Source: Anaeromyces robustus
Lineage: Eukaryota; Neocallimastigomycota; Neocallimastigomycetes; Neocallimastigales; Neocallimastigaceae
Reading direction: 5' to 3'
Length of the DNA stretch: 51,615 bases
Assembly (NCBI GenBank): GCA_002104895.1
Contig: MCFG01000184.1
Location: 77,501 to 129,115 of the forward strand
Made by a program: the position numbers and the translations under genes. This document shows positions 1 through 11,540 of the stretch, piece by piece. Below the pieces are notes generated by a model, which was given only the letters and a program-made list of their open reading frames with translations, searched no databases and had not been told where the DNA came from. How positions within the stretch are numbered: the first letter of the stretch is position 1; the number at the start of each line of letters is the position of its first letter.

Positions 1-270
1 TTTAATTAAATTATCAAATTGAATTTCTTCATCAGTAGCATAATACCAATATGGGAGATTATCTTTTGTAACTAATTTTAAACGAAGAGTTGGATAATCA
101 ATTAAAATTGTTTTATAATGTTTTTTAATATTTTCTATGGCATTTTCTGCTGTAATTACTGATTTTTGTAAAGTACCACTGGCACTAATCCAAGTTCTTG
201 CTGTATTTGTTTCTAAGCAATCTCCTAAACGAAGGAATTTTCCACTATCTTCAAAACTAATTTTTTCCAT
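1..270 (-). CDS. Partial acyltransferase/condensation-like protein, N-terminal 90 residues
   Basis: Open frame running off the left edge, starting at the ATG at 270 and reading MEKISFEDSGKFLRLGD. It is uninterrupted for 90 codons and uses ordinary codons (GGA, GAT, AAA), unlike the T-rich DNA that follows upstream of it. The pattern of an N-terminal R-L-G-D segment, then a stretch ending in YPTLRLKL followed by PYWYY, recalls the start of the condensation/wax-ester-synthase/alcohol acetyltransferase superfamily, where a conserved R-L-G element precedes the HHxxxD catalytic motif. That motif would lie beyond the window and is not visible, so the family call is an inference. No intron is seen in this part. 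The upstream 1.7 kb shared with the B56 gene is non-coding, and the two genes point the same way. Confidence 0.6.
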   Translation of the reverse strand, partial: MEKISFEDSGKFLRLGDCLETNTARTWISASGTLQKSVITAENAIENIKKHYKTILIDYPTLRLKLVTKDNLPYWYYATDEEIQFDNLIK

Positions 271-1062
271 GTTAAATAATATTTAAAAATGAAACAATTA
301 TTATATATATTGGATAATAAATTAATTGAAATGTTTTATTTTTTTTTTTTTTTTAGAATCCAAATTTTAATATTTATTATTAGTGTTAATATTATAATTA
401 TAATTAAATATTAAAAATTGAAATGAATAATATTAAATTATTTATAAATTCATTTAATTTTCTTTATACAATACTATTAAACTTTATAAAATTATTGATA
501 TTAATAATAAATATAATTAAAAAATATATTTATTATTATTTTTTAATAGCAATATAAAATAAAATGATAAAATATTTTGGAATTGTTGAAGTTTTTATAA
601 TATTTACAATGACGTTTGTGTCTAAGTAAAATTCTTTTTCATTTTTTAACTCATAAATTAATAATTGACATGTGATTTTAATCATTCATACGCCACGTTA
701 TAAATTTATTTAATAGAATTTTTTTTTAACCTCACCAAATAACGAGATTTTTTATTTATACTATTTAATTTTATTATTTAATTAATTGTTTTTATATTGT
801 AAAGAACTTTATGATTAAATAATTAAATCAGTCATATATAATAAATTTTATATCCCAAAAAATATAGTTTTTTTATATAATAACATTGATTTAAAAGAAA
901 AGTTACTATTATATAATGGAATTAATTCTATTAATTAACATAAAAGTATAATTGAACATAAAATACAATAAATAATAAGTGTTGAACTTTTATTTTTATT
1001 TTCAATTATAATAAAAAAATAAAAATAAAAAATTATAATATACAAAAAAAAAAAAAGTAATA

Positions 1063-1127
<65 letters not shown>

Positions 1128-1249
1128 TAATCATTAAATCTATTTCATTCTAATATTATAAAATATATAAATATAAAAAACAATAAATCTATTTCATTCT
1201 AATATTATAAAATATATAAATATAAAAAACAATATTAATAGAAGTAATA

Positions 1250-1281
<32 letters not shown>

Positions 1282-2042
1282 TAATCATTAAATCTATTTC
1301 ATTCTAATATTATTATAAAATATATAAATATAAAAAAAAATATTAATAGAATATATACATATATTCTATTATATTTATATTTTATTTTTATATCTTATAT
1401 GAAAATTTTAATTATTTATATGTTATTTTAATTTTATTTATGGTTATTTATATATGTTTTTTTTTTTTTTTTTTTTTTTTTTTTGATTTTGATTTTAAAA
1501 TTTTATTTTATTTTTATTAATTTGTATTTTATATTATATTACTTTATTTTATTGTATTTTATTTTATTTTATTTTATTTTATTTATTTATTTACTTTATT
1601 TATTTATTTACTTTATTTATTTATTTACTTTATTTATTTATTTATTTATATTTACTTTTTTATTTCTTTTAATTTTTTTTTACTGTTTATATGATTATTT
1701 AAAAAATATTATTTTATATTGTATTAATCTTAAAAAAAAAAAAATTGAAAACAATTATATATAATTTTTTTTGTGCTTTTTATATATATATATATATATA
1801 TATATTTTCCTTTTTTTTTTTGTTATTTTTTTTTTTTTCTTTTTTCTTTTTTTTGTTAAATCTATTGTGATATAGATCCAATAATATAAAAATTAAAGAT
1901 AAAAAAAAATTTTTTTTAAAAGAAAATAATTTATCTTTTGCTTGAGAATAAAAAAAAAATTATTATTAAATAATAATATATAATAATATATATGTTGTTT
2001 AAAAATGAATATATATAAGGTGAAATAAATTATTATTTAATT
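271..2042. other. Intergenic, A/T-rich low complexity
   Basis: No gene seen. It contains an (AAT)n run at about 1064-1123, a triplicated 49-nt unit at 1136-1341, a poly(T) tract near 1458-1484 and ATTT/ATTTT repeats to about 1650. Short open frames here consist only of Phe/Leu/Ile/Tyr from T-rich repeats and are not credible proteins. Confidence 0.8.
1136..1341. repeat. Triplicated 49-nt unit with AAT microsatellite
   Basis: Three near-identical copies of a unit beginning AAATCTATTTCATTCTAATA, at 1136-1184, 1185-1233 and from about 1290. The first and third copies are preceded by the same (AAT)n-AACAATAATCATT segment, so a larger block was duplicated together with its microsatellite. The third copy carries a small ATT insertion. 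Confidence 0.8.
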
Positions 2043-3387
2043 TTAATTTTGAGGAGTATTTTCATTTTCTTCACGATCATTTTGATTATTTAATAAATCT
2101 TCAAATGATTTATGCCTTGAAAGTTCTGTTAAAACAGTTTCATCGACTGGTAATACTGATTTTCTTCTTAATATTGGTGGTTCTGGATTCTCATGGAATT
2201 GTTGCTATAATTATTATTATTATTGTTATTATTATTTAAAAAAAAAAAAAAAAGTTAATAATTATCATTAAATAATATTTAATCATTATTATTTGAATTT
2301 ATGTATTTATGAATTAATTATTATAGTATATATTAATATAAAAATTACTAATTCTTGAGCTAAAATATCTAAACTTTCTTCTTCATTATTTTCAATATAT
2401 TCCATTGGTTCTTTATATGAAATTTCCATATCTATATATATTATATATTATAAATTATATATTATATATATAAAAAAGTAATTGATAATATAATTAATAA
2501 CTTTTTATTTATGTATAATGATATGATTTTAATATAAATATGAAATTATAAATTACCCTGTAAATTATTATCAATTAATGTTTTCATAGATGGTTCTTTA
2601 ATTTCGGTTTCCATCTTTTCAGCATTAGCTTTAGCCATTTGTTCTATTTTCTTCCATTCAGCTTCTCTTTCCATTTGCTTTAATGCTTCACTAATTATAA
2701 ATAATTTAATATATAATTATATATTAATATTATAATAATAGTAAATAAAAAAAAATAATTTATAAATATAATATTGATGAAAATAAATATTTACAGTTGT
2801 TTATTTTGTTTATATTCAGAAGTACAAATCTCAAATAAATCTGGACTGATATTCATTATAAGCTTCAATGCATTTAAAACTAATTGATGAATAGTTCTTA
2901 ATTTTTATTTTAAAATATATATAATAATTATAAAATGAAATTAATACATAATCCAATAGTTCGTATTAATATATAGTTTCTATATTGTATATTGATATAT
3001 AAATAAATAAAATAAATATATATATATTACTCATTCCAATGAGATCTTGAGTTTTTAAATAAAGCAGGGAACATTATTGGTAAAATAACATTAGCATTAT
3101 TTTCAATTAAATTAATAATGTAATCATTATTCCAATAACATAAAGCACGTTCAGCAACTTGGAAATGTGGACTAGATATACATTTTGCAATTTGTTGGAA
3201 TAATGGAACTTGAATTTTTACAAATTCACTTGGATCAATAATATCTAGGATTTCTTCTATTTCGTTTAAGAACATAAGTTCTTTAGGACTGTTAACCTTT
3301 GGCCAAAAACGTAATAATCCCATGACCACCTTTTTTTTTTTTTTTTTTTTTTTTAACAAAAAAATTATATATTATATATATTTATTA

Positions 3388-3448
<61 letters not shown>

Positions 3449-3708
3449 CATCATAATGAATATATTGTAAAAGAATTTTTTCTTTTTTCTTTTTTTTTTT
3501 TTTTTTTTATATTAACCTCTTCAGTTAAAGTAGAATCTTTTTCTAAAAATTGAACAACACAATAAGATAATTGTGGGTGGTATATTGATAAAGATTTAGC
3601 TTTATGTAAAGGAATTAACACTCTTATTAAAAATACTTTATGTTCATCTTTTAATGGAATTGCAAAACCATTGATAATACTTTTTATATAAATTATTCAA
3701 ACGGTGAT

Positions 3709-3754
<46 letters not shown>

Positions 3755-5418
3755 TAAGATAATAATTGTATTTTAATATATATTAGTAGTATTTTAAATA
3801 TATAAATATGTATATAAAACATATTATTAGAGAATTATTTTAATAATTAAAATTATTATTTATTATTATGATTATTATTATGATTATTATTATTATAAAA
3901 TAAATAATTAATATAGAAATATATATATACCTTCCAAGAATTTCTAATAATTCAGCAATACCATTATGATGTTCTTCTTCATATATGAATTTGAAAAATA
4001 TATTATTAAATGAACGTCTAATATAAGCTCTTAAATTTAAAAATTTTCCGTATATTCTATGTAATGTTGTTTTTAAGAAATCTCTTTCTCTTGGATCTTC
4101 GGTATCAAACAATTCAAGTAACTTTATTTTAAATAATAATTATATAATATTAAAATTTTATTTAAATTTTATTAGCTTTTATTTATATATATATTTAAAT
4201 TATATTAAAAGAAAATAATAATATTATCAATAAATTTTATTCTATTTTATAATATTAATTACTTGTGTAATGAATTTTTGATCTATATAATGTTTAGCTA
4301 TGTTGACGTTAAAATCTGGTGATTCAATAAATCTTAAAAAAAATTCATAAACGTATTGTAAATGTGGCCAAGCTAATTCTAAAACTGGTTCATCTTCTTC
4401 TGGATCAAATGCATCACCTACTGGATTAACTTGTGGTGGTATAGTTCTAAATAAATTTACAGCAAACTATTGATACCAAATTATAAATAAAAACATATTT
4501 TAAATCAATATACGATCTTATCTGTTTATTATTATTACTATTATTATTATTATTCTTTCAAAAATTTTAAATACTGCATATATATTATATTATAAAAATA
4601 TTTTGATATGTTATATATATTATACCATTCTAATAATTTCTGGGTAAGCTGCATCAGCGATGACATTTCTGTTATAGGTAATATATTCAACTAATTCTAA
4701 TAATGTTTGACTTTTGATTTCTTTTCCTCTTAAATCAGATTGTGGATCATTAAAATCAAATATTACATTACATTGTTGAATTTTTTTAATAAATAACTCA
4801 GCTTGATCGCTAGCATCAACATCTTTTTTATTGTTATTTTATTATTAATTTTTTTTTTAATTAATAAAAAATAATTTTTTATTTTATTATAAAGATTTTT
4901 AATGAATTTTAAAATAACCATTATAATAATATTAATATTTAAAATTTGTATATTGTATTTAATAAAACTATAAAAAAAAAAAAAAAAAAACAGAATTATA
5001 ATATTAATTATTAAATACCTTTGAATCCAACTAATTTTTCTAATTCAATCCTTTCAGTAACGTGAAAACGTGACGAATGCTGACGTCTTGGACCAACAGC
5101 AATTGGAATTGTATCTTTTGAAGCGTTTTTTATACGATTAATTGGTCCATTTTTTGGTATTTCTTTATTATGCTGTTAATAGAAAAATATGAATTGTGAT
5201 ATATTATTGAAATGGATAACATTTAAAATAATATAATATAATATAATATAATATAATATAATATAATATAATATAATAATTAATATTAATATATTATTTA
5301 ATAAAAATATATTTTATGTATTTTATTTCTATACAGTAATAAAATATTTATTTTAAATATAATTAATTTATTTTACCTGATTATGATTTGAATTATCATC
5401 CGTTACCATATTATCCAT
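2043..5418 (-). CDS. PP2A B56-family (B') regulatory subunit
   Basis: Regulatory subunit that targets protein phosphatase 2A to its substrates. Eleven exons on the minus strand: 5377-5418, 5019-5172, 4626-4822, 4263-4466, 3931-4121, 3517-3679, 3031-3329, 2795-2896, 2557-2690, 2349-2431 and 2043-2204. They total 1731 nt, giving 576 residues plus stop, with every junction in phase. The B56 HEAT-repeat core is unmistakable: [87 protein letters not shown] and [11 protein letters not shown]220, R221, Y223 and R230 correspond to the pocket known in human B56 to bind LxxIxE motifs. The N-terminus ([14 protein letters not shown]) and the acidic C-terminus are short and divergent, as is usual in the family. 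Introns are short A/T DNA with GTAA/GTAT donors. Yeast calls this gene RTS1; orthology rests on motif recall only. Confidence 0.95.
3389..3447. repeat. (AAT)n microsatellite in a B56 intron
   Basis: About 19 AAT units in the intron between the exons at 3031-3329 and 3517-3679. A second (AAT)n run at about 3712-3753 lies in the adjacent upstream intron. Both are in non-coding sequence. Confidence 0.85.
5228..5278. repeat. ATAAT pentanucleotide microsatellite in intron 1 of the B56 gene
   Basis: About ten perfect tandem copies of AATAT/ATAAT inside the first intron of the B56 gene. Confidence 0.85.
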
Positions 5419-7902
5419 TTTATATCGTTATATATGCTGAAAAAAAAAAATATAATAAATATATAATCTTAATATATGTAATAAAAAGTATTTAAATATA
5501 TAAATTAAATAAATCAAACATTTTACTAGATTTACTTGGTTTTTGTAATTCTTTTTATTTTTAAATTTTTTTATTTTACCTTTTGAAATTTATTTATAAA
5601 CTGCGATTTAACATTTATTTAATGTTAATATTGAGATATATATTATAAATATTAAATTAAAAAAAAGATAATAAAAAAAAAGTAAAGAAAAATTAATTAT
5701 ATTTATATAAAAATATTAATATTATATATATATAAAAGTTTGGATTATGATATTGTTAAATGAATTAAATAGATATATAATGATTAATGATTATATTTTA
5801 AAACTCATTTTATTATATATTTTATTTTTTTGTTTCATTATATTTTATTGTTATTTTGTATCAATTTGGTGTATTTTAATATTTATTTTTTTTTTTACTT
5901 ATTATTTTCATTTTTACTTTTTATTTTTATTTTTGTTTTGTTGTTGTTGTTGTTTTTGTTTTTGTTTTTATTTTTATTTTTATTTTTATTTTTATTTTTA
6001 TTTTTATTTTTATGCTTATTTTATTTTTATTTTTATGCTTATTTTTGTTATTTTTATTTTATTTTTATTTTTTTTTTTTTTGATTATTTTTGTTTTTATT
6101 TTTATTATTTTTTTATAAATTTGATTGATATTTTTTTATTGTATCATTAAAAATTAATACAAAAAAAAAAAATTATTTTATTTTATTAAATAAAAAATTC
6201 ATTGTATACTGAATCATCAATATATTATTATATTTCAATACATTGATATATTGATATATGTAATAAATTGCTTAAATGTCAAACATTATAAAATAATCAT
6301 ATCAATATTTTTCATATAACTATTTTTTTGTATTTAATAATAATATAATATTTTTTCTTCATTAAACAGATATAAAAATCAATATTATTTATAATGAGAA
6401 TGGACAATACTATTTAATATAATGTTTTTATTATTGATATTTGATTATTTTATTTTACTTATTGAAGTATTAAATGACATAATTATTTTCATCCTTATTT
6501 TTTTTTTCATTTCATCATATACATTTATGCATTTATAAAAATATCCCAAAGGAAATATACGTATTTAAATACCAAGATTCCAAATTTTATTATTATTTCA
6601 TATAATATATATATCAATATTTATAAAAAAAAAAAAAAATTATCCTTATTTTTTATTGAAATGTATAAAACATATTTAATATATTCATATTATTGTGTTG
6701 AAAAAATACTGAAAAAATAAACAAACCACAAAACCTATAATTAAATTTAATAAATATTATATTCATATTATATATATATAAAATGAAAATTACAATCTTA
6801 TTATGGAAAGCCCTTATCGTTTGAAATTTTTCTTTGTTTATATTAATCAATATAATCTCATTTGATATAATTGTTTTTTTTTTTTTTAAATATTATTATT
6901 ATTTATTTTATATTATTAATAATATTTTTTTTTCTTTTTTTTTATTTTATATTTTATTATAATTTATATATATAAGTCTTCTTTTTTATTATGATTGTTA
7001 TTATAATTAATAAATTCGTATTTTGATTTGATTTATTCTTAATGTGAAGAAAAAGAATGAATATTATTTTGTTTTGTTTTTTTTTTTGTTTTTTTGTTTT
7101 TTCAGTCATAAAATATTTTCTATCTTTATGTTTCCTATTATACTTTTTCTTAAAAAATTAAATAAAAAACGGTTTATATAAAATTATAATCTTTATATAT
7201 AAAACCCTTTTATTATTTTATTTTTTTTTTATTTTTTTTTTTTTTCTTTTATTTTTTTTTCTTTTACAGAAACATAATCACAAACTATATATATTTGATT
7301 TTTATTTTTATATTTTTTGTATATAAAAAATATTTAATAATACTATATAAAGAATATTGTTTTCGATTTAATTCATCATAATAAATATATATTATTATTT
7401 TAGATTAATATATATGAGAATATTATTTAATTAAAAAAATTTTTTATTTATTAATTCTAAAATTTTTAATATTAAAATATCTATATTAATGATTTATTTA
7501 TCAAAAAAAAATAAATATTGTAAAAAATAAAAATACTTTATTATTAGTAGAAATATTTAAATAGTTATAAAAACAAAAGAAAAAAAGAAAAATACTATTT
7601 CACTATAATAATTACATATATATTTTTTTACTTAAAATTATTGTTTTTTTTTTTTTTTTTTTTTTTTTGTTAAGCATGAATTTTTCAATGTTTATAATTT
7701 TATTAACCACAAATTATTAAATAAATAAATATATATATATATATTATATAAATATATAAATATATAAATTTCATTATTGTATAAAAATATAAATATTATT
7801 TATTTATTAATTATATATAAACCCTGTTCATTTAACAACTTAAATATAAATTAGTAATCACTAAAATAAATTATGAAACGAAACTATTTAAGTGTTTAAA
7901 TA

Positions 7903-7945
<43 letters not shown>

Positions 7946-8039
7946 ATTATATAGTAGGATTTGTGTCAATTTGTTAATGCTTTATATAAAATTATATATA
8001 TTAAAAAATAATTTAAATATATATTTTTATATATAATAA
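5419..8039. other. Intergenic, no gene seen
   Basis: Pure A/T-rich DNA. It contains a T5A repeat at about 5965-6070 that yields spurious Phe/Tyr open frames, several poly(T) and poly(A) tracts (near 7646-7668 and 7911-7940) and TA runs. No codon pattern, splice-site series or RNA gene is recognisable. Confidence 0.7.
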
Positions 8040-10040
8040 ATTTGGAAAATAGAACATATAAAGCAATTATTAATAAAGAAGATCCTTATCAAAATTATAA
8101 AAATTCATTTAATAATTGACATTAACTATAATAATATATAAATATTTTAAAAAAAATAAACTTTAAACAAATAAACTACATATTATAATATAATATATAT
8201 ATAAAATAAGTTATATATTTAATTTCAAAAAAAAAAAAATTATAATATAATAACTTTAAAAATAAAGATATTTAAAAATAATTTGTAATCATAATAAATA
8301 ATAATTTGCTATTCTACTTCTTTTTATATAATTTAAAAAAAATAAGTTACATAATCATTTTATATCAAATTTTTTATCATTAAAAGACAGATACACCTTT
8401 TAATTAAAAATATATGTTGACAATCTTATAAATAAATGTTTTTCTAAAAAAAAATTAAATATATATATATTTATAACATAAATGATATATGTGAATTTAT
8501 ATTATTTCTTTTATTAATATCTTTATTCTTTTATTATTGCTAAGTAATAATAAAAGTTAATAATTTTAAATACATTAAATAAATACATTAACTTTTATTA
8601 TTACTTAGCAATAATAAAATATATAATGACAATATAAAATAAATTATTAATCCTTTTAAGTTTATTAAAATAATTATTTATTTAAGAGATATATTTAAAA
8701 TATAATATATTAATCAAGAGTAAAAATAAATATATATTTTATATAGTTGTTTTTTTTTTTTAATAGTATTAGTCTTTATTAAGTAAGATTTATTAAAATT
8801 ATATATATATATATAATAGTTGCTATTAATTTTTGATATAGTTAAAACCAATGTTAATTTATTTAATACATTTGTTCAATTATTCATTTATTATTAATTT
8901 AATAAAATGGAAAAAAAAAAAAAAAAATTATTGGATAAATTAATATAACATTAATTAGAAAATTTTAATTTATTTCTCAAAAAAAAATTTTTTAATTTAT
9001 TAAATGAATACCAAATAAATATTTTAAAAAGTAATACTGAAAATGAAGGTAAAAATTTTTTATAAGTTTTATTAGAAAGATTATCTATATCAAATAACTA
9101 TGAAAAATCATAAAATAATTACTCCTGATTATATAAAAGAGACTTTAAGAAAAAAAGCAATCACAAAAATAAGTATTAATAACGAAAAGAATATAAAAAT
9201 ACTTTATCAAGTTATCTAAATAAAGAAAAATTATCATATTTAAATTCTAATTTTGATAAAAAGGAAATAAAGTATATTTATTCTACTCAAAAGATAGTAT
9301 TTAATTTTAAAAATCAATGCACATCAAAACTTATATATTATGTAAAAAAAATAATTAAAGAGTAAAATAGATAGTATGGAAAATGATATTAGAAATATTT
9401 GGTTAATTTTTTATCCAAAAAAAAAAAAAAAATAAAATAAAATTTTTAATGCTTATTAAATGGGAATAATATTGAAAAAATTAATATGCTTAAAACTAAA
9501 GTTTCAATAAAGTATATTTAAAATATAAAGAAAAATTAAATATTAAAGAAAATGTAACTATTACCAATAAATTAGAAAATCAGCAATGATTATCGGAAAG
9601 AGATTACATTTTTAAATAATCTAGAATATATTTCATATAAAAATGTTTATAGTAAAAAATTGATAAAATTCAAAAACATGTTGATCATAGTTTTATTAAC
9701 CTCGAAACAAATAACATTTGGCAAGAAAATGATCAAATTATAATTAATAAAGAATTTACTCTATGGATAAGAAAACTATATATATAATAAAAATTGGAAT
9801 ATTCGATGTTATAATGAATTTTGAAAAGATAAATTTTTTAATATGGATGTTTTACTTAATCGTGTTGGTCTTAATCTAAATAGCTTAAAATATAGTTATA
9901 ATCATGCTCGATGGGAAGAAATAAGAAAAAATGATATTAAGGAACATGAAAGAAAAAATAAACAAAAAAAGCAAAAGAAACTCATAATGTTATTGAAAAA
10001 TATAAAGATCATGAAAAAAAATAATAAATAAATTATTTTT
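8040..10040 (+). pseudogene. Decayed coding sequence of unknown family
   Basis: Scattered blocks on the plus strand keep codon-like composition (GAT, GAA, AAA, AAT with G in first positions) that the surrounding DNA lacks. Examples lie around 8043-8118, 9200-9340, 9690-9775 and 9843-10030; the last begins MDVLLNRVGLNLNSLK and contains SYNHARWEEIRKND followed by a Lys-rich tail. The blocks are separated by many breaks (more than ten over about 2 kb) and A-runs. I do not recognise the family. It could be a dead host gene or a dead mobile element, since no terminal repeats, target-site duplication or catalytic motif could be made out. The open frame at 9843-10031 should not be annotated as a functional gene. 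Confidence 0.4.
8529..8619. repeat. Long perfect inverted repeat (33-bp stem, 25-nt loop)
   Basis: The left arm at 8529-8561 and right arm at 8587-8619 are exact reverse complements over 33 bases; the loop is 8562-8586. Each arm contains a nested shorter inverted repeat, TTATTATT-GCTAAGT-AATAATAA. It sits inside the decayed coding block. The stem contains GCTAAG and is not a simple TA run, so chance base composition alone is an unlikely explanation. It could be a small foldback element, a replication-slippage product, or a hairpin-forming transcript. Confidence 0.8.
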
Positions 10041-10484
10041 TTTTTTTTTTTAATTTAGGATCAATATAATATAAAGTCAATTATGCATTAGAGAGGGACA
10101 TTTTATTAACATTGAATGAATAAATATTAATATTATTGTAGTTAATACTATTAGACGTATTAGAAATATTTTGATTAATAATAATTTTTAATCATTAATA
10201 ATAATAATAATAATAATAAATTTATAATTAGATATGTAATTAATAAAATTATCTAGTCATTTATTTATATAAATATTTCCTTTCTTTTTATATCGTTGAA
10301 ATAAAAATAAAAAATCATTATTATAAACTAATAATTAATAAAAAAATTTTTTTATTAAATTAAATTTTAATAATTTTATCTAAAAATTATTACATCTAAT
10401 TACACTAAAAATGTATATTTAATGAATGAGTATAGTGTACTTTTTTTATGGTTTATATATAGCTACATCAAATAATAAATAATA

Positions 10485-10487
<3 letters not shown>

Positions 10488-10542
<55 letters not shown>
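10488..10542. repeat. (AAT)n microsatellite
   Basis: About 18 uninterrupted AAT units between the two decayed coding blocks. Confidence 0.85.
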
Positions 10543-10545
<3 letters not shown>

Positions 10546-10869
10546 CCTCCTTATTTGTTTTTCAAATAGAACATATTATTATTGTTTATTATTGTTAGAA
10601 ATTCTATATAATAATTTCAATTGATTAGAATTTATCACTATTATATATATATTATTAGATATAATAAATAAATAAATAAATATTAAATAAATAAATAAAT
10701 AAATAACTATAATATAATATTAATTCTCAAAAAATAAAAATACTTTGTATTTCCAATATTTTATTATTATTATTTTCAATATTATAGAAGTTGAAGATTA
10801 TTTATTTATGATGAAGCAATGAATTAAAAAAAAAAAATTGATAAAGTATCATGTTGTAGATTATTAATA

Positions 10870-11540
10870 TTTTATAATTATGATTTAGAAATTCACCCTG
10901 ACTTTTTAAAAATGAAAAAAAAAAAAAATTAAAATTTAATATTAAAAAATAACAATTATCATTGTAATTTCCTCGGAAAAGGTAGTTTTAAAACATTTTT
11001 AAATAGAAGTCAAATAAAAATTAAATATGATACAAATTATTCTAGGTGGATTTAGTGAATTATTGAATAATTTAAAGAATAATGATACATTAAATTTATT
11101 AATCTGGTGAAATTGGTGAAATTTGGAAAGAATATAAATAAACAATAACAAATAAAGAGTAATCAGGATTATGGAAAAATACAAAAAACTAATAACAAAT
11201 TATAAAATAATTATTCTTGATGATTATAAAGGAAGAAAAATGAAAAAGTAATTCTTGGTTAATAATTTATATTTTTAATAACAATTGGAATGTTCTAATT
11301 GTTATTATAAAAATAATGATATTAGTAAAATAAAGAAAATATAAAAATGAAAGATATATGTTAAGATGGGTTTTAATTTTATATATATGAAATGAAATAA
11401 AATTTTTAGTATGCTCAATTGTAAGATACTAAAAATATTAATAAAGAATTATATAAAGAACGTATTGATGATACAAATAGAACACATATTATTAAAGTGG
11501 ACAAAATAGAAATAGATTAATTAAAGGGTTATTATTGAAT
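10870..11540 (+). pseudogene. Second block of decayed coding sequence
   Basis: The plus strand again shows short codon-like blocks (around 10885-11010, 11160-11260, 11300-11365 and 11440-11520), with phrases such as NFLGKGSFKTF and YKERIDDTNRTHIIKVD. There are many breaks. The composition resembles the block at 8-10 kb and both lie on the same strand, so they may be remains of one locus or of one repeated family. No recognisable domain remains and no ends could be defined. Confidence 0.35.

Noticed and set aside
1064-1123. Possible CRISPR or satellite array
   Set aside because: Only a trinucleotide microsatellite, with no spacers.
1483-1764. 93-residue hydrophobic open frame
   Set aside because: Built from ATTT/ATTTT repeats; it looks like a membrane protein only because T-rich codons encode Phe, Leu and Ile.
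5747-6150. Two overlapping plus-strand open frames of about 110-120 residues, Phe/Leu/Tyr-rich
   Set aside because: They are translations of a T5A repeat in two frames, with no other amino acid variety.
10999-11184. Minus-strand open frame of 61 residues
   Set aside because: Opposite a plus-strand block of decayed coding sequence; it has no protein-like composition of its own.
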